Assembly: GCF_000719345.1 (NCBI RefSeq)
Contig: NZ_JOFX01000044.1
Location: 13,924-77,923, forward strand
Origin: Streptomyces sp. NRRL F-2664
GTDB taxonomy: Bacteria; Actinomycetota; Actinomycetes; Streptomycetales; Streptomycetaceae
Reading direction: 5' to 3'
Length of the DNA: 64,000 nucleotides
Shown: positions 55,316 to 64,000 of the stretch, piece after piece
Layout: each line of letters begins with the position of its first letter
Position numbering within the stretch: position 1 is the stretch's first letter
The notes under the pieces: generated by a model
What the model was told of the DNA's origin: nothing
Seen by the model: the letters and a program-made list of their open reading frames with translations, nothing else
The model's database searches: none
Program-made: the position numbers and the translations under genes

Positions 55316-56311
55316 ATGACTGCTCCCGCCCCTGCTCCCGCTCCCCGCCGTGTCCTGCTCGCCGCGCCCCGCGGCTACTGCGCGGGCGTGGACCGAGCCG
55401 TGATCGCCGTCGAGAAAGCCCTTGAGCAGTACGGGGCGCCGGTGTACGTCCGCCACGAGATCGTGCACAACAAGTACGTCGTCCAGACCCTGGAGAAGAA
55501 GGGCGCCATCTTCGTCGAGCGGACGGAGGAGGTGCCCGAGGGCAACATCGTGATGTTCTCCGCCCACGGCGTCGCCCCAGTCGTCCACGAGGAGGCGGCA
55601 CGCGGCAGGCTCGCGACGATCGACGCGACCTGCCCGCTGGTCACCAAGGTCCACAAGGAAGCCGTCCGGTACGCCAAGGAGGACTTCGACATCCTCCTCA
55701 TCGGCCACGAGGGCCACGAGGAGGTCATCGGCACCTCCGGCGAGGCCCCCGACCACATCACCATCGTCGACGGCCCGCACGACGTGGACAAGGTCACCGT
55801 CCGCGACGAGTCGAAGGTCGTCTGGCTCTCGCAGACCACGCTGTCGGTCGACGAGACCATGGAGACGGTCGACGCGCTGAAAACCAAGTTCCCGCTCCTC
55901 CTCTCGCCGCCGAGCGACGACATCTGCTACGCCACCTCGAACCGGCAGGCCGCCGTCAAGGTGATGGGTGCGGACTCCGACCTGGTCATCGTGGTCGGCT
56001 CGAAGAACTCCTCGAACTCGATCCGGCTGGTCGAGGTCGCCAAGGACGCCGGCGCGAAGGCCGCGTACCTCGTCGACTTCGCGAGCGAGATCGACGAGGC
56101 CTGGCTGGAGGGCGTCACCACCGTCGGCCTCACCTCGGGCGCCTCGGTGCCGGAGGTCCTGGTCGAGGAGGTCCTGGAGTGGCTCGCCGCGCGCGGCTAT
56201 GGGGACGTGGAGATCGTCAAGACGGCGGAGGAGTCCATCACCTTCTCCCTCCCCAAGGAGCTCCGCCGCGACCTGCGGGCCGAGGCTGCCGAACTGGTCG
56301 CCGACAAGTAA
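55316..56311 (+). CDS. ispH: 4-Hydroxy-3-methylbut-2-enyl diphosphate reductase
   Basis: The 331-residue product is a complete IspH with the three cluster cysteines C22 ([11 protein letters not shown]), C106 ([11 protein letters not shown]) and C204 ([11 protein letters not shown]). It catalyses the last step of the MEP pathway, giving isopentenyl and dimethylallyl diphosphate, which feed the polyprenyl synthesis served by the uppS product in this window. GGAG lies 3-4 bases before ATG 55316; an ATG 9 bases upstream is an alternative start. Confidence 0.96.
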   Translation: MTAPAPAPAPRRVLLAAPRGYCAGVDRAVIAVEKALEQYGAPVYVRHEIVHNKYVVQTLEKKGAIFVERTEEVPEGNIVMFSAHGVAPVVHEEAARGRLATIDATCPLVTKVHKEAVRYAKEDFDILLIGHEGHEEVIGTSGEAPDHITIVDGPHDVDKVTVRDESKVVWLSQTTLSVDETMETVDALKTKFPLLLSPPSDDICYATSNRQAAVKVMGADSDLVIVVGSKNSSNSIRLVEVAKDAGAKAAYLVDFASEIDEAWLEGVTTVGLTSGASVPEVLVEEVLEWLAARGYGDVEIVKTAEESITFSLPKELRRDLRAEAAELVADK

Positions 56312-56326
56312 CTCGTTTCGTACGGT

Positions 56327-57070
56327 ATGTCCATGCAGATCTTCGGCGTGGACATCGGTGGATCCGGGATCAAGGGCGCTCCCGTGGACCTGGAGCAGGG
56401 TGACTTGGCGCAGGAGCGCCACAAAGTACTGACACCACAGCCGGCCACCCCCGACGGGGTGGCCGGCTGTGTCGCCGAGGTGGTGCGCCACTTCGGCTGG
56501 GACGGCCCGGTGGGGGTGACCTTCCCCGGCGTGGTCACGAGCGGCGTCACCCGCACGGCGGCCAACATGGACAAGTCCTGGATCGGCGTGGACACGGCCG
56601 CACTGCTCTCGCGCGAACTCGGCGGCCGGCCGGTGACGGTCCTGAACGACGCGGACGCCGCGGGCGTCGCCGAGATGACCCACGGAGCCGGGCGCGGGCG
56701 GGGCGGCACGGTCATCCTGCTCACCCTGGGCACGGGCATCGGGAGCGCGCTCTTCACGGACGGGAGGCTGGTGCCGAACACCGAGCTGGGCCACCTGGAG
56801 CTGAAGGGCCACGACGCGGAGACGCGGGCGTCGGTGAAGGCGAAGGAGGACGGCGACCTCACCTGGGAGCGCTGGGCGCACCGGCTGAGCAGGTACATGC
56901 AGCACGTGGAGATGCTGTTCTCCCCGGACCTCTTCATCATCGGCGGCGGCGTCAGCCGGAAGCCGGAGAAGTTCATGCCGCTGATCGAAGGCGTCCGCGC
57001 CGAGATCGTCCCGGCCGGGCTGCAGAACAACGCGGGCATCGTCGGTGCGGCGATGGCGGCGAAGCGGTGA
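56327..57070 (+). CDS. ppgK: Polyphosphate glucokinase
   Basis: The 247-residue ROK-family kinase has [15 protein letters not shown] (phosphate-binding loop), the [16 protein letters not shown] motif, [11 protein letters not shown] and a C-terminal [15 protein letters not shown] block, as in polyphosphate/ATP-dependent glucokinases. It phosphorylates glucose. It begins 16 bases after ispH in the same direction and may share its transcript. A second ATG 6 bases downstream is an equally plausible start. Confidence 0.93.
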   Translation: MSMQIFGVDIGGSGIKGAPVDLEQGDLAQERHKVLTPQPATPDGVAGCVAEVVRHFGWDGPVGVTFPGVVTSGVTRTAANMDKSWIGVDTAALLSRELGGRPVTVLNDADAAGVAEMTHGAGRGRGGTVILLTLGTGIGSALFTDGRLVPNTELGHLELKGHDAETRASVKAKEDGDLTWERWAHRLSRYMQHVEMLFSPDLFIIGGGVSRKPEKFMPLIEGVRAEIVPAGLQNNAGIVGAAMAAKR

Positions 57071-57163
57071 CGGCGGTCGCCGCCCGGACCCGGACGGGGT
57101 GCCGCCCGGGCGGGGCCGTTGCCGGCACCGGGACCGGGGCCGCGGCCGCGGTCGTCGGGCCCG

Positions 57164-57679
57164 TCAGGCGGCGCGGCGGGGGAGGCGGCGCCGCCCGATG
57201 AGGACGGCCTTGCGCACCAACGCGATCAGGGCGGCGACGAGCGTCCCCGCGTACAGCCAGCCCGCGTGCAGGGACAGCGCGGAGACCAGTCCCATCAGCT
57301 GACCCCCGAAGCCGCCGGAGCCGCCCGAGATGGGCCACGCTCCGGCGGCGAAGGCGATGGGGACGCCGATCGGCGCGGTGACCAGGTCCGCCGGCCGCAC
57401 CCACAGGGCGGTGGCGGCCGCTACGGGCGGGAAGAGCAGCCCGTAGACGAAGAGCGAAGAGCTGAACAGCAGCCAGCAGATGCCGGCGACGAGCACCATC
57501 GAGGTGCACGCGAACAGCCCGCCGCCGAGGCCCGTCAACCGGGGGCGGGGCATCCGGCGCACGGCCGCCGGCCGCGGGGCGCCGCCGCCCTGCGCGGGCA
57601 CGCCCGCGGGGCGATGGCCCCTGCGCTGTGCCGGGGGTCGCTGCGGGTGAGGGGCCGGTCGCGTCCTGTATTGCTCCAC
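57164..57679 (-). CDS. DUF6542-type membrane protein
   Basis: The 171-residue product has a basic, Pro-rich cytoplasmic N-terminus and four membrane segments ([38 protein letters not shown]; a middle segment; [14 protein letters not shown]), ending in a basic tail. It resembles the DUF6542 membrane proteins of Streptomyces, which often lie between ppgK and ychF. Function unknown. It is convergent with ppgK and divergent from ychF. Confidence 0.72.
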   Translation of the reverse strand: MEQYRTRPAPHPQRPPAQRRGHRPAGVPAQGGGAPRPAAVRRMPRPRLTGLGGGLFACTSMVLVAGICWLLFSSSLFVYGLLFPPVAAATALWVRPADLVTAPIGVPIAFAAGAWPISGGSGGFGGQLMGLVSALSLHAGWLYAGTLVAALIALVRKAVLIGRRRLPRRAA

Positions 57680-57814
57680 TCCACCAAATTAGGCGGGAGG
57701 GCGGCCGGATCGGGGCCCGGACACGCGTACATCCACCGCCACTCATCGGAAAGTAAACTGTCCGGTGGCCCACTCCCGGGCCGCCGCCCCCTCCAGCTAC
57801 GGGAAGTCGCCAAC

Positions 57815-58903
<1,089 letters not shown>

Positions 58904-58917
58904 TTGGACGTGGACAA

Positions 58918-58951
58918 ACGGCCTGACCTGCGAGAAGGCAGGTCAGGCCGT
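58918..58951 (+). terminator. Hairpin terminator after ychF
   Basis: ACGGCCTGACCTGC and GCAGGTCAGGCCGT form a perfect 14-bp stem around GAGAAG, 14 bases after the stop. Confidence 0.85.
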
Positions 58952-58987
58952 CGTGCTGTCCGCAGCGGTCCGCAGAACCTGGAGCAG

Positions 58988-59251
58988 CTACGTCTCGTAG
59001 ACCGTGGAGCGGTGTCCGACGTGGACGACCCACACCACCAGTTCCCCATTGTCGATCGTGTAGACGACACGGTAGTCGCCGACCCGTAGGCGGCGGCGCT
59101 CGGGCTGGGATACGAGTGGGGTGGTGTTGAAGCCGAAGGGGTCGCTTTCCAGCTCTGTCAGTTTGGCCAGGATACGAAGCGCCATGTCACGCGGGATCTT
59201 GCGCAGCTCGGCCTGGGCCTCGGGCCGGAACACCGTGCGGTAGTCACTCAC
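58988..59251 (-). CDS. RelE/ParE-family toxin
   Basis: The 87-residue product has the RelE fold: FRPEAQAELRKIPRDMALRI, LRVGDYRVVYTIDNGELVVW and a C-terminal VHVGHRSTVYE. RelE-type toxins cleave mRNA on the ribosome. It overlaps the antitoxin gene by 8 bases and comes second in the operon, which is the usual antitoxin-first order. Confidence 0.88.
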   Translation of the reverse strand: MSDYRTVFRPEAQAELRKIPRDMALRILAKLTELESDPFGFNTTPLVSQPERRRLRVGDYRVVYTIDNGELVVWVVHVGHRSTVYET

Positions 59252-59513
59252 TGCGTGCCAGCGTCTCCCTCATCACGTCCTCGATCGGGACGCCGACGGC
59301 CGGGCTCGCCATGCGCTCGTCGATGATGCGGTTGATCTCGCGCTCTTCCCACTCCTGGTACTTGCGAAGCACCTCGATCGAGACCACGGCGGCGACCTGC
59401 TTGCCGCGACGGGTGATGACAGTGGGCACGTCGTCGCGGTCGGCCCGTTCGACGACTTCGGCCAAGTGGGCGCGCACGTCGCGGATGGACTCTATGGGCA
59501 GCGGCTGTGTCAT
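59244..59513 (-). CDS. Phd/YefM-family antitoxin
   Basis: The 89-residue product has the Phd/YefM pattern: LPIESIRDVRAHLAEVVERA, DVPTVITRRGKQVAAVVSIE and a C-terminal toxin-binding tail (INRIIDERMASP). It neutralises the RelE-like toxin by binding it and represses the operon with the toxin. A GTGTACAC palindrome lies 27 bases upstream of its start and is a likely operator. Confidence 0.87.
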   Translation of the reverse strand: MTQPLPIESIRDVRAHLAEVVERADRDDVPTVITRRGKQVAAVVSIEVLRKYQEWEEREINRIIDERMASPAVGVPIEDVMRETLARSE

Positions 59514-59539
59514 GCGCTCAAGCGTACCGAGTGTGTCAT

Positions 59540-59547
59540 GTGTACAC
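59540..59547 (-). promoter_or_regulatory. Palindrome upstream of the toxin-antitoxin operon
   Basis: GTGTACAC is a perfect 8-base palindrome within an A/T-richer stretch (GTCATGTGTACACCA), 27 bases upstream of the antitoxin start, which is the usual location of a Phd/YefM operator. Confidence 0.5.
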
Positions 59548-59632
59548 CACTGCCCAAAACGGGGCCGGGCCGAGTAGGGCTGGATGTACTGGACGACTTC
59601 CCACCGGGCTGGACGGGTGCTGGTGGTCGGCC

Positions 59633-59815
59633 CTACTCGACAGACGGTTCGAGCATCGGCTCGAAGGTGGAGTCCTTGTTCGCGCCGCCGGCCATGGTCG
59701 GCCAGCGGAACTGGATCCCGTCGTCCTCCCAGAAGCAGAGGGGGCAGATCTCGTACGAGCCGGGCATGGCGTCGAGCACGCGGGGCCCGCAGGGACAGGG
59801 GCAGCGGTCGCTCAC
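59633..59815 (-). CDS. CPCC-type cysteine-rich protein, probably truncated
   Basis: The 60-residue product begins MSDRCPCPCGPRVLDAMPGS, then YEICPLCFWEDDGIQFRWPT and AGGANKDS. This is the CPCC-domain pattern (two CxC/CxxC-type cysteine pairs expected to bind zinc). Most family members continue with another about 30 residues rich in SLxxAQxNF; here the frame ends with FEPMLEPSVE and a stop, suggesting truncation by a frameshift. Function is unknown. It lies just upstream of the toxin-antitoxin pair on the same strand. Confidence 0.6.
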   Translation of the reverse strand: MSDRCPCPCGPRVLDAMPGSYEICPLCFWEDDGIQFRWPTMAGGANKDSTFEPMLEPSVE

Positions 59816-60131
59816 CTGCGCAGTCTCGTTGTGAGTCCGGCCGGTGTGCCATGGATTTTTCGGCCTCGGCACCGCCGACCAGTCCGCAGCCAGTCCGCAG
59901 GACAGCCGTAAACGGCCGCCGGGAACCAACGCATGCCAACGAGGAATCCCAGGTCAGGGCCCTGCACGGGGCTCCGCCGCAGGTCGGGATCGGGCTTCAG
60001 CATTCCGCGTCAAAGTGTAGGCGTCTCGTGCTGCATGTGAGATAGCTGCGTCAAAATGTGCAGGTCAGAAGGGGTCGGCCTCTGTGGGTCCGACCCCTTC
60101 TGCGTTCCGGTGCTGACTTGGTGCCGACGTT
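59816..60131. other. Gene-free stretch with tandem repeat and terminator
   Basis: No gene is supported in these 316 bases. An 11-base unit, CCAGTCCGCAG, is repeated exactly twice at 59879-59900. A hairpin terminator for the Uma2-like gene lies at 60066-60102: on the minus strand CAGAAGGGGTCGG and CCGACCCCTTCTG form a 13-bp stem with an 11-base loop. The rest resembles decayed sequence (stops in all frames on both strands). Confidence 0.45.
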
Positions 60132-60713
60132 TCAGTTGCCCCGCGGCGGTGTGAGCGTGTCGAGGTCCAGGCTGATCTCGAAGGGCACGGGGCGCTGGAG
60201 GGTGCCTCGGAAGATGCCGGCGGGCGCGTAGGCGCCGGTGGGTTCGTCGAGCTCGTAGACGTGGACGACGGGGGCTCCGTCCTCGTCCTCGATGCACCAG
60301 TAGTGCGGAATGCCGGCCTCTGCGTACTTGCGGAGCTTTACTGTGCGATCGCGGTGGGCGGACTCGGGGGACACGGCCTCCACGACGAGCTTCACGTCTT
60401 CCGGGGCGTACCAGGTACGGTCCGGGTCATAGGGCAGGTCCGTCAGCAAGAGGTCCGGCTCGGGGCGGTTGCGGGCATCGAGGCGGATTGTCATCTCCCG
60501 CTCGACCTCGAAACCAGCCGGTGCCTGCGCCATGAGTGTTGTGGTCAGGGCGGTGACGAGGCGGCCATGCCAGGACCGCTGTGGCGACATCATGAAGACG
60601 AGGGCTCCGTCGATGAGCTCGGTGTGGCGTGGTGCCTCGGGGAGGCGGTCGAGGTCCTCCGCGAACCAGCCTTCCGCGCGCGGCGGGCGCATCCAGTCGG
60701 GCAGTGAGGTCAT
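60132..60713 (-). CDS. Uma2-family (DUF820) putative restriction-endonuclease-fold protein
   Basis: The 193-residue product has the Uma2 layout with a PD-(D/E)xK core: RPEPDLLLTD (Asp), VKLVVEAVSPES (Glu) and KLRKYAEAGIPHYWCIE (Lys and downstream). Uma2 proteins are very abundant in cyanobacteria and Streptomyces, where the fold suggests a nuclease, but no substrate is established. It sits in the accessory patch with the toxin-antitoxin genes. Confidence 0.82.
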   Translation of the reverse strand: MTSLPDWMRPPRAEGWFAEDLDRLPEAPRHTELIDGALVFMMSPQRSWHGRLVTALTTTLMAQAPAGFEVEREMTIRLDARNRPEPDLLLTDLPYDPDRTWYAPEDVKLVVEAVSPESAHRDRTVKLRKYAEAGIPHYWCIEDEDGAPVVHVYELDEPTGAYAPAGIFRGTLQRPVPFEISLDLDTLTPPRGN

Positions 60714-60869
60714 GCAGCAAGGCTAGCGACGCGGACTCTCGGCCGGGGCGCGGTGCGGCCGGCCCGCTCACGCGTGCCTGCGGCCGGCGTCGCGCTGTCC
60801 CGGCCGCGCGATCGGGAAGAGCGGCATAAAGTGGCCGTAAAGGTACTTCTCCGGTGGTCTGGAGGCGTG

Positions 60870-61481
60870 ATGACCCTACGTCCCGACGCGTCGCCGCAGC
60901 GCGCGCAGCATGACCCCGAGGACACGCTCAAGCAACTCGGGAGTTCGTGGCACTGGGCCCTCGGCGTCGCACTCGCGACCCTGATCCCCGGCATCCTGGT
61001 GCTCGTCTGGCCCGACGAGACGCTGCACATCCTGGCCGTGATCATCGGGCTGCAGCTGCTGGTGGCCGGCTGCTTCCGGTTCGTCGCCGCCTTCTCGCAC
61101 AGCAACGACGCCGGCGGCAGCCGGCTGGCGAGCGTCCTGATCGCGGTGCTGGCGTTCCTGGCCGGCGTACTCGTCCTGCGCCACCCGATGCAGACCATCG
61201 GTGCGCTCTCCCTGATCGTCGGGGTGTTCTGGCTGATCACCGGCGTGCTCACGGCATACGTCGCGATCGCCGACCGCCTCCTCGTCCACCGCGGGCTGCT
61301 CTTCGGGCTGGGGGCGCTCGGCGCCGTCGCCGGCATCGTCGTGCTCTGCTTCCCCGTGGACTCCGCGGTCGCACTGACGCGGCTGCTCGGACTGTGGCTC
61401 GTCCTGCTCGGCGTGTTCGAAGTGGTGATGGCCCTCGTGATGCGGTCCGCCACCCGTCGGATCGCCGCCACCACGAAGTGA
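60870..61481 (+). CDS. HdeD-family (DUF308) membrane protein
   Basis: The 203-residue product has about six membrane helices in three pairs and the DUF308/HdeD pattern: HWALGVALATLIPGILVLVW, IIGLQLLVAGCFRFVAAFSH, LIVGVFWLITGVLTAYVAIA and LLGLWLVLLGVFEVVMALVM. HdeD relatives are linked to acid or envelope stress in enterobacteria; in Streptomyces the role is unknown. The ATG follows GGAGGCGTG. Confidence 0.85.
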   Translation: MTLRPDASPQRAQHDPEDTLKQLGSSWHWALGVALATLIPGILVLVWPDETLHILAVIIGLQLLVAGCFRFVAAFSHSNDAGGSRLASVLIAVLAFLAGVLVLRHPMQTIGALSLIVGVFWLITGVLTAYVAIADRLLVHRGLLFGLGALGAVAGIVVLCFPVDSAVALTRLLGLWLVLLGVFEVVMALVMRSATRRIAATTK

Positions 61482-61557
61482 GCCCGTCGCATCGCCCTTC
61501 GCCCGGCATCGCCCGGCGCCGGCCCGCCCGTACGCGGGACTGTCTTGCGGCGCACAG

Positions 61558-61570
61558 TAGTGGCGCACTA
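61558..61570. promoter_or_regulatory. Inverted repeat upstream of the second PadR gene
   Basis: TAGTG and CACTA surround GCG, 12 bases upstream of the start. Outer arms GCGGCGCACA (61547-61556) and TGTGCCGC (61575-61582) also form an imperfect inverted pair. These probably form the PadR operator over a short or absent leader. Confidence 0.6.
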
Positions 61571-61581
61571 TCTTGTGCCGC

Positions 61582-61968
61582 ATGACAAAGGAGCCGACCG
61601 CGACCGGTGACCAGCGGCGCAGCCAGCTCCTGCGCGGAGTGCTCGACCTGTGCCTGCTGTCCCTGATCGCCGAACGACCCCGGTACGGCTTCGAGTTCGC
61701 CGAAGCACTCGCCGCCGGCGGACTGGAACTCGTCAGCGACGGCAGCATCTACCCGCTGCTCGCCCGGATGGAGCGGGCCGGGCTCGTCACCTCGTACCGC
61801 GCCCCGTCCCCGAACGGCGGCGCCCCGCGCAAGTACTACCGGCTGACCGAGGCGGGGCACAACGAACTCGCCCGCGGCCGCGCCGACTGGACGGCCTTCG
61901 CCGGACCGGTGGGCCGGATCCTGGCCGCAGCCGCCACTACGCCACCGACGGGGGAGACCACGGCATGA
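61582..61968 (+). CDS. PadR-family transcriptional regulator
   Basis: The 128-residue product has the PadR winged-helix pattern: RSQLLRGVLDLCLLSLIAER, YGFEFAEALAAGGLELVSDG, SIYPLLARMERAGLVTSYRA and PRKYYRLTEAGHNELARGR. Its stop overlaps the start of the next membrane-protein gene by 4 bases (ATGA). PadR regulators of this short type often partner with a membrane or ABC protein encoded next door, as here. Confidence 0.88.
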   Translation: MTKEPTATGDQRRSQLLRGVLDLCLLSLIAERPRYGFEFAEALAAGGLELVSDGSIYPLLARMERAGLVTSYRAPSPNGGAPRKYYRLTEAGHNELARGRADWTAFAGPVGRILAAAATTPPTGETTA

Positions 61969-62531
61969 CGAACACGCAGATACTGGCGGCCTGCCGCCGC
62001 AACTGGGAGTACCGCGGCATCGACGAAGCCTCCGTGCGGGAGATGCTCGACGAGCTGTCCGCTCACCTGGAGGACGCCGAGGCCGCGGGCCGCAGCGGGC
62101 AGGACGTCGTCGGCCGCGACGTCCGCGCCTTCGCCGCAGCATGGGCGCGGGCCCGCGCCCCGCTCCCGCGCCGCATGCTGCGCACCGCATGCATCGGCTG
62201 CTACTACGCCGGCTGGCTTCTGCTGGTCCTGTGCCTGATCCGGTGGACCACGCAGCTGGACGTGGCCCCCGGACACATCGTCTTCTGGGCCGTCCTCGGC
62301 ACGGTCACCGTCCTCTGGGAGCTGCGGCGGGGCAGTCTCGGCTTCCTTCGCAGATGGGGGATCAGCCTCTGTGTCGCCCTGCCCGCGGCCGTCCTCGCCG
62401 ACCGGCTCGCCGGCGACGCTCCCGTGTTCACCGTGCCGCTGTGGGCGGCGCTCCTCCTGCTCCTGCCCGGCCTGCCCCACGCCGTGGCCGACGTGCGGGC
62501 CGGCAGGAACCGCACCGCCGGCGCCGCCTGA
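61965..62531 (+). CDS. Membrane protein co-transcribed with PadR
   Basis: The 188-residue product has a soluble helical N-terminal region (LSAHLEDAEAAGRSGQDVVG), which resembles the DUF1700/HAAS-like domain found next to PadR genes, and then four membrane segments (CYYAGWLLLVLCLIRW, VFWAVLGTVTVLWEL, ISLCVALPAAVLADRL, VPLWAALLLLLPGLPH). It overlaps the padR stop by 4 bases, so the two are translationally coupled. It may be the regulated effector; function unknown. Confidence 0.77.
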   Translation: MTNTQILAACRRNWEYRGIDEASVREMLDELSAHLEDAEAAGRSGQDVVGRDVRAFAAAWARARAPLPRRMLRTACIGCYYAGWLLLVLCLIRWTTQLDVAPGHIVFWAVLGTVTVLWELRRGSLGFLRRWGISLCVALPAAVLADRLAGDAPVFTVPLWAALLLLLPGLPHAVADVRAGRNRTAGAA

Positions 62532-62662
62532 CGAAGCCCCTCGCGGACGGCCGGATGTTTTTTGCTCGAAATAGGAACTGTGCGGGCGGTTTGCTCATCA
62601 GGTCTTAAGGGAGACCACCGCTCTGCCCTCGGGGGCAGTCAAGACCGTTCGGAGCGAAGTTC

Positions 62663-63922
62663 GTGCACGAGTACCCGCAGCGCCCGCGGCCTGACGACCA
62701 GCAGTCGTACCAGGACTACCCGCCCCAGGGGCATGGCGGTCAACCGCACCAGCAGTACCAGCAGCACCAGCAGTCCTACGAGGCGTCCTACCCGGGCCGG
62801 CCGCCGTACGGAGAGCCGCTCGCCGGGGCCGGTCACCCGTACGACCCCGAGCCCGCGCAGCCCAGGCGCTCCCGGCGCCGAATATGGATCAGTGCCGTGG
62901 TCGCGCTCGCGCTCCTCCTCGGCGGCGGTGGGTTCGCCGCATGGAAGCTCGACTGGTTCTCGGGCAACGGCGAGGCCGTGACCTTCGGCAAGAACCCCCC
63001 TGCGGCCGCCGGCTCGTCGGACCCGGCCGCTCCGTCGGCCGAGGCCAAGCCCTCCGGCGACCCGGACGTGCTCATGCCGACCGGTCCGAAGTCCGACTTC
63101 AAGCAGACCGCCAAGCTCGACGACGGCACGATCATCGCCAAGACCCGCCTGGCGGGAGCGAAGTCCGGCTTCGAGGGCGACGTGTGGGTGTGGGCGCCCA
63201 AGCAGTACGACGACCCGAAGTACGCCAAGAGCGGCTTCCCGGTGCTCATCGCGCTCCCGGGCGGCAACGGCTTCCCGAACAACTACTGGGCCGACACCAG
63301 CCTCGGCCTCCAGAAGGCCATCACCGAGGGCGTGAAGGCCGGTACCAGCCTCCCGTACATCGTGATCATGCCGGTGCTCAACCCGGACGCGAAGTACTAC
63401 TACGACGGCTCCGACATCCCCGGCCAGGCCAAGATGGGCACGTGGATCGCGGAGGACGTCCCGGCTTTCGCCAAGGCCAACTTCCGTACGTACAAGTCGC
63501 GTGACGGCTGGGCCTTCATGGGCTCGTCCTCGGGCGCGTTCGTGGGCATGAAGACGGTCCTCCAGCACCCGGACAAGTTCAAGGCCGTCATCGCCAGCGG
63601 CGGCGAGATCGTCCCCGACTCCCCGCTGTGGAAGGGGCACCAGGCGGAGATGGACGCGAACAACCCGGAGAAGCTCGCTCAGAAGCTGATCGACACCAAG
63701 GGCCCGGAGGTTTACATCAACTTCCAGATCGGCACGAAGGAGTCCGGCAAGGAGCGCATGGTCAAGTTCCAGCAGCAGTACGGCAAGGGCCCGGTCAAGA
63801 CGACCATCCGTGACATCCAGAACGGCGAGCACAACGGCTGGCACTACGTCCGGGGGATGAAGGAAGGCTCCCTGGAGTGGGTCAGCAAGGTCCTGAAGGC
63901 CCCGAAGCCGGAAGCGGGCTGA
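62663..63922 (+). CDS. Membrane-anchored alpha/beta hydrolase-fold esterase
   Basis: The 419-residue product has a cytoplasmic Gln/Pro/Tyr-rich N-terminus (about 1-75), one membrane helix (about 75-97: IWISAVVALALLLGGGGFAA), and an extracellular esterase D-like domain. The nucleophile lies in FMGSSSGAFVG (GxSxG), with the oxyanion-hole region IALPGGNGFPNNYW and a C-terminal histidine in NGEHNGWHYVRG. Such domains include mycolyltransferase-like and feruloyl esterase-like enzymes; the substrate is unknown. The GTG start follows GGAGCGA. Confidence 0.85.
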   Translation: MHEYPQRPRPDDQQSYQDYPPQGHGGQPHQQYQQHQQSYEASYPGRPPYGEPLAGAGHPYDPEPAQPRRSRRRIWISAVVALALLLGGGGFAAWKLDWFSGNGEAVTFGKNPPAAAGSSDPAAPSAEAKPSGDPDVLMPTGPKSDFKQTAKLDDGTIIAKTRLAGAKSGFEGDVWVWAPKQYDDPKYAKSGFPVLIALPGGNGFPNNYWADTSLGLQKAITEGVKAGTSLPYIVIMPVLNPDAKYYYDGSDIPGQAKMGTWIAEDVPAFAKANFRTYKSRDGWAFMGSSSGAFVGMKTVLQHPDKFKAVIASGGEIVPDSPLWKGHQAEMDANNPEKLAQKLIDTKGPEVYINFQIGTKESGKERMVKFQQQYGKGPVKTTIRDIQNGEHNGWHYVRGMKEGSLEWVSKVLKAPKPEAG

Positions 63923-64000
63923 CGGGGAAGTCGGGGGCCGGGGGCCGCGGCCGGGGCCTGAGGGAGAACGGGCCGAGGGGTGGTGGCAGGGGGGCGGGGG

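Noticed and set aside
59816..60065. Attachment site or integrase remnant suggested by the repeat and odd sequence
   Set aside because: No integrase motif, no tRNA and no matching copy of the repeat elsewhere in the window.

Overview
The window is high-GC DNA with strong third-position G/C bias and looks like a Streptomyces (or close relative) chromosome. Supporting signs are a chitinase gene with a DasR-type operator, a WhiB-like protein next to glpX, an ahpCD-oxyR locus, paired class I and class II fumarases, a rare in-frame TTA codon, and many GTG starts. The block from ahpD to ppgK has the gene content I associate with the Streptomyces core chromosome. No rRNA, tRNA, CRISPR array, insertion sequence or prophage was recognised.

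Layout. (1) 1-0.7 kb: start of a secreted chitinase-like gene and its operator. (2) 0.7-10.6 kb: a Tad/Flp-type pilus or secretion locus. In order it has a zinc-ribbon protein, CpaB, a CpaE/TadZ-like ATPase, two TadE-like pseudopilins, the CpaF ATPase, TadB, TadC, an atypical response regulator, the Flp pilin, a TadG-like protein, a lipoprotein and an OmpA-domain protein. The matching prepilin peptidase lies apart, at 21.7 kb. (3) 10.6-21.7 kb: a mosaic region with two TetR regulators and their targets (a DUF1348 protein; a 14-helix MFS exporter), two decayed genes, hydrolases, an orphan sugar-binding lipoprotein and a SMI1-like protein. (4) 21.7-30 kb: prepilin peptidase, aldo/keto reductase, prenyl transferase, PIN-PhoH protein, secreted transglycosylase-like protein and AI-2E-type permease. 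(5) 29.6-41.5 kb: peroxide defence (ahpD, ahpC, oxyR), a PadR-ABC-FtsX operon, an SPFH plus ribbon-helix-helix operon, a bifunctional penicillin-binding protein and a SpoIIE-type phosphatase with the TTA codon. (6) 41.8-58.9 kb: housekeeping (fumC, class I fumarase, wblI, glpX, xseBA, ispH, ppgK, ychF) with a decayed SGNH hydrolase. (7) 59-60.7 kb: a small accessory patch (RelE/Phd toxin-antitoxin, truncated CPCC protein, Uma2 nuclease-like protein). (8) 60.9-63.9 kb: HdeD-like protein, PadR with a membrane partner, and a membrane-anchored esterase.

How it fits together. The Tad genes form one run with overlaps or short gaps. All four predicted pilin-like proteins share a DRGQ junction just before the hydrophobic segment, so one A24 peptidase could mature all or most of them. 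The downstream lipoprotein and OmpA-type peptidoglycan-binding protein are plausible envelope anchors for the apparatus. Several regulators lie beside clear palindromes (TetR, PadR, ribbon-helix-helix, Phd), giving testable local circuits. Convergent genes are often separated by long perfect hairpins without U-tracts, as is usual in this group.
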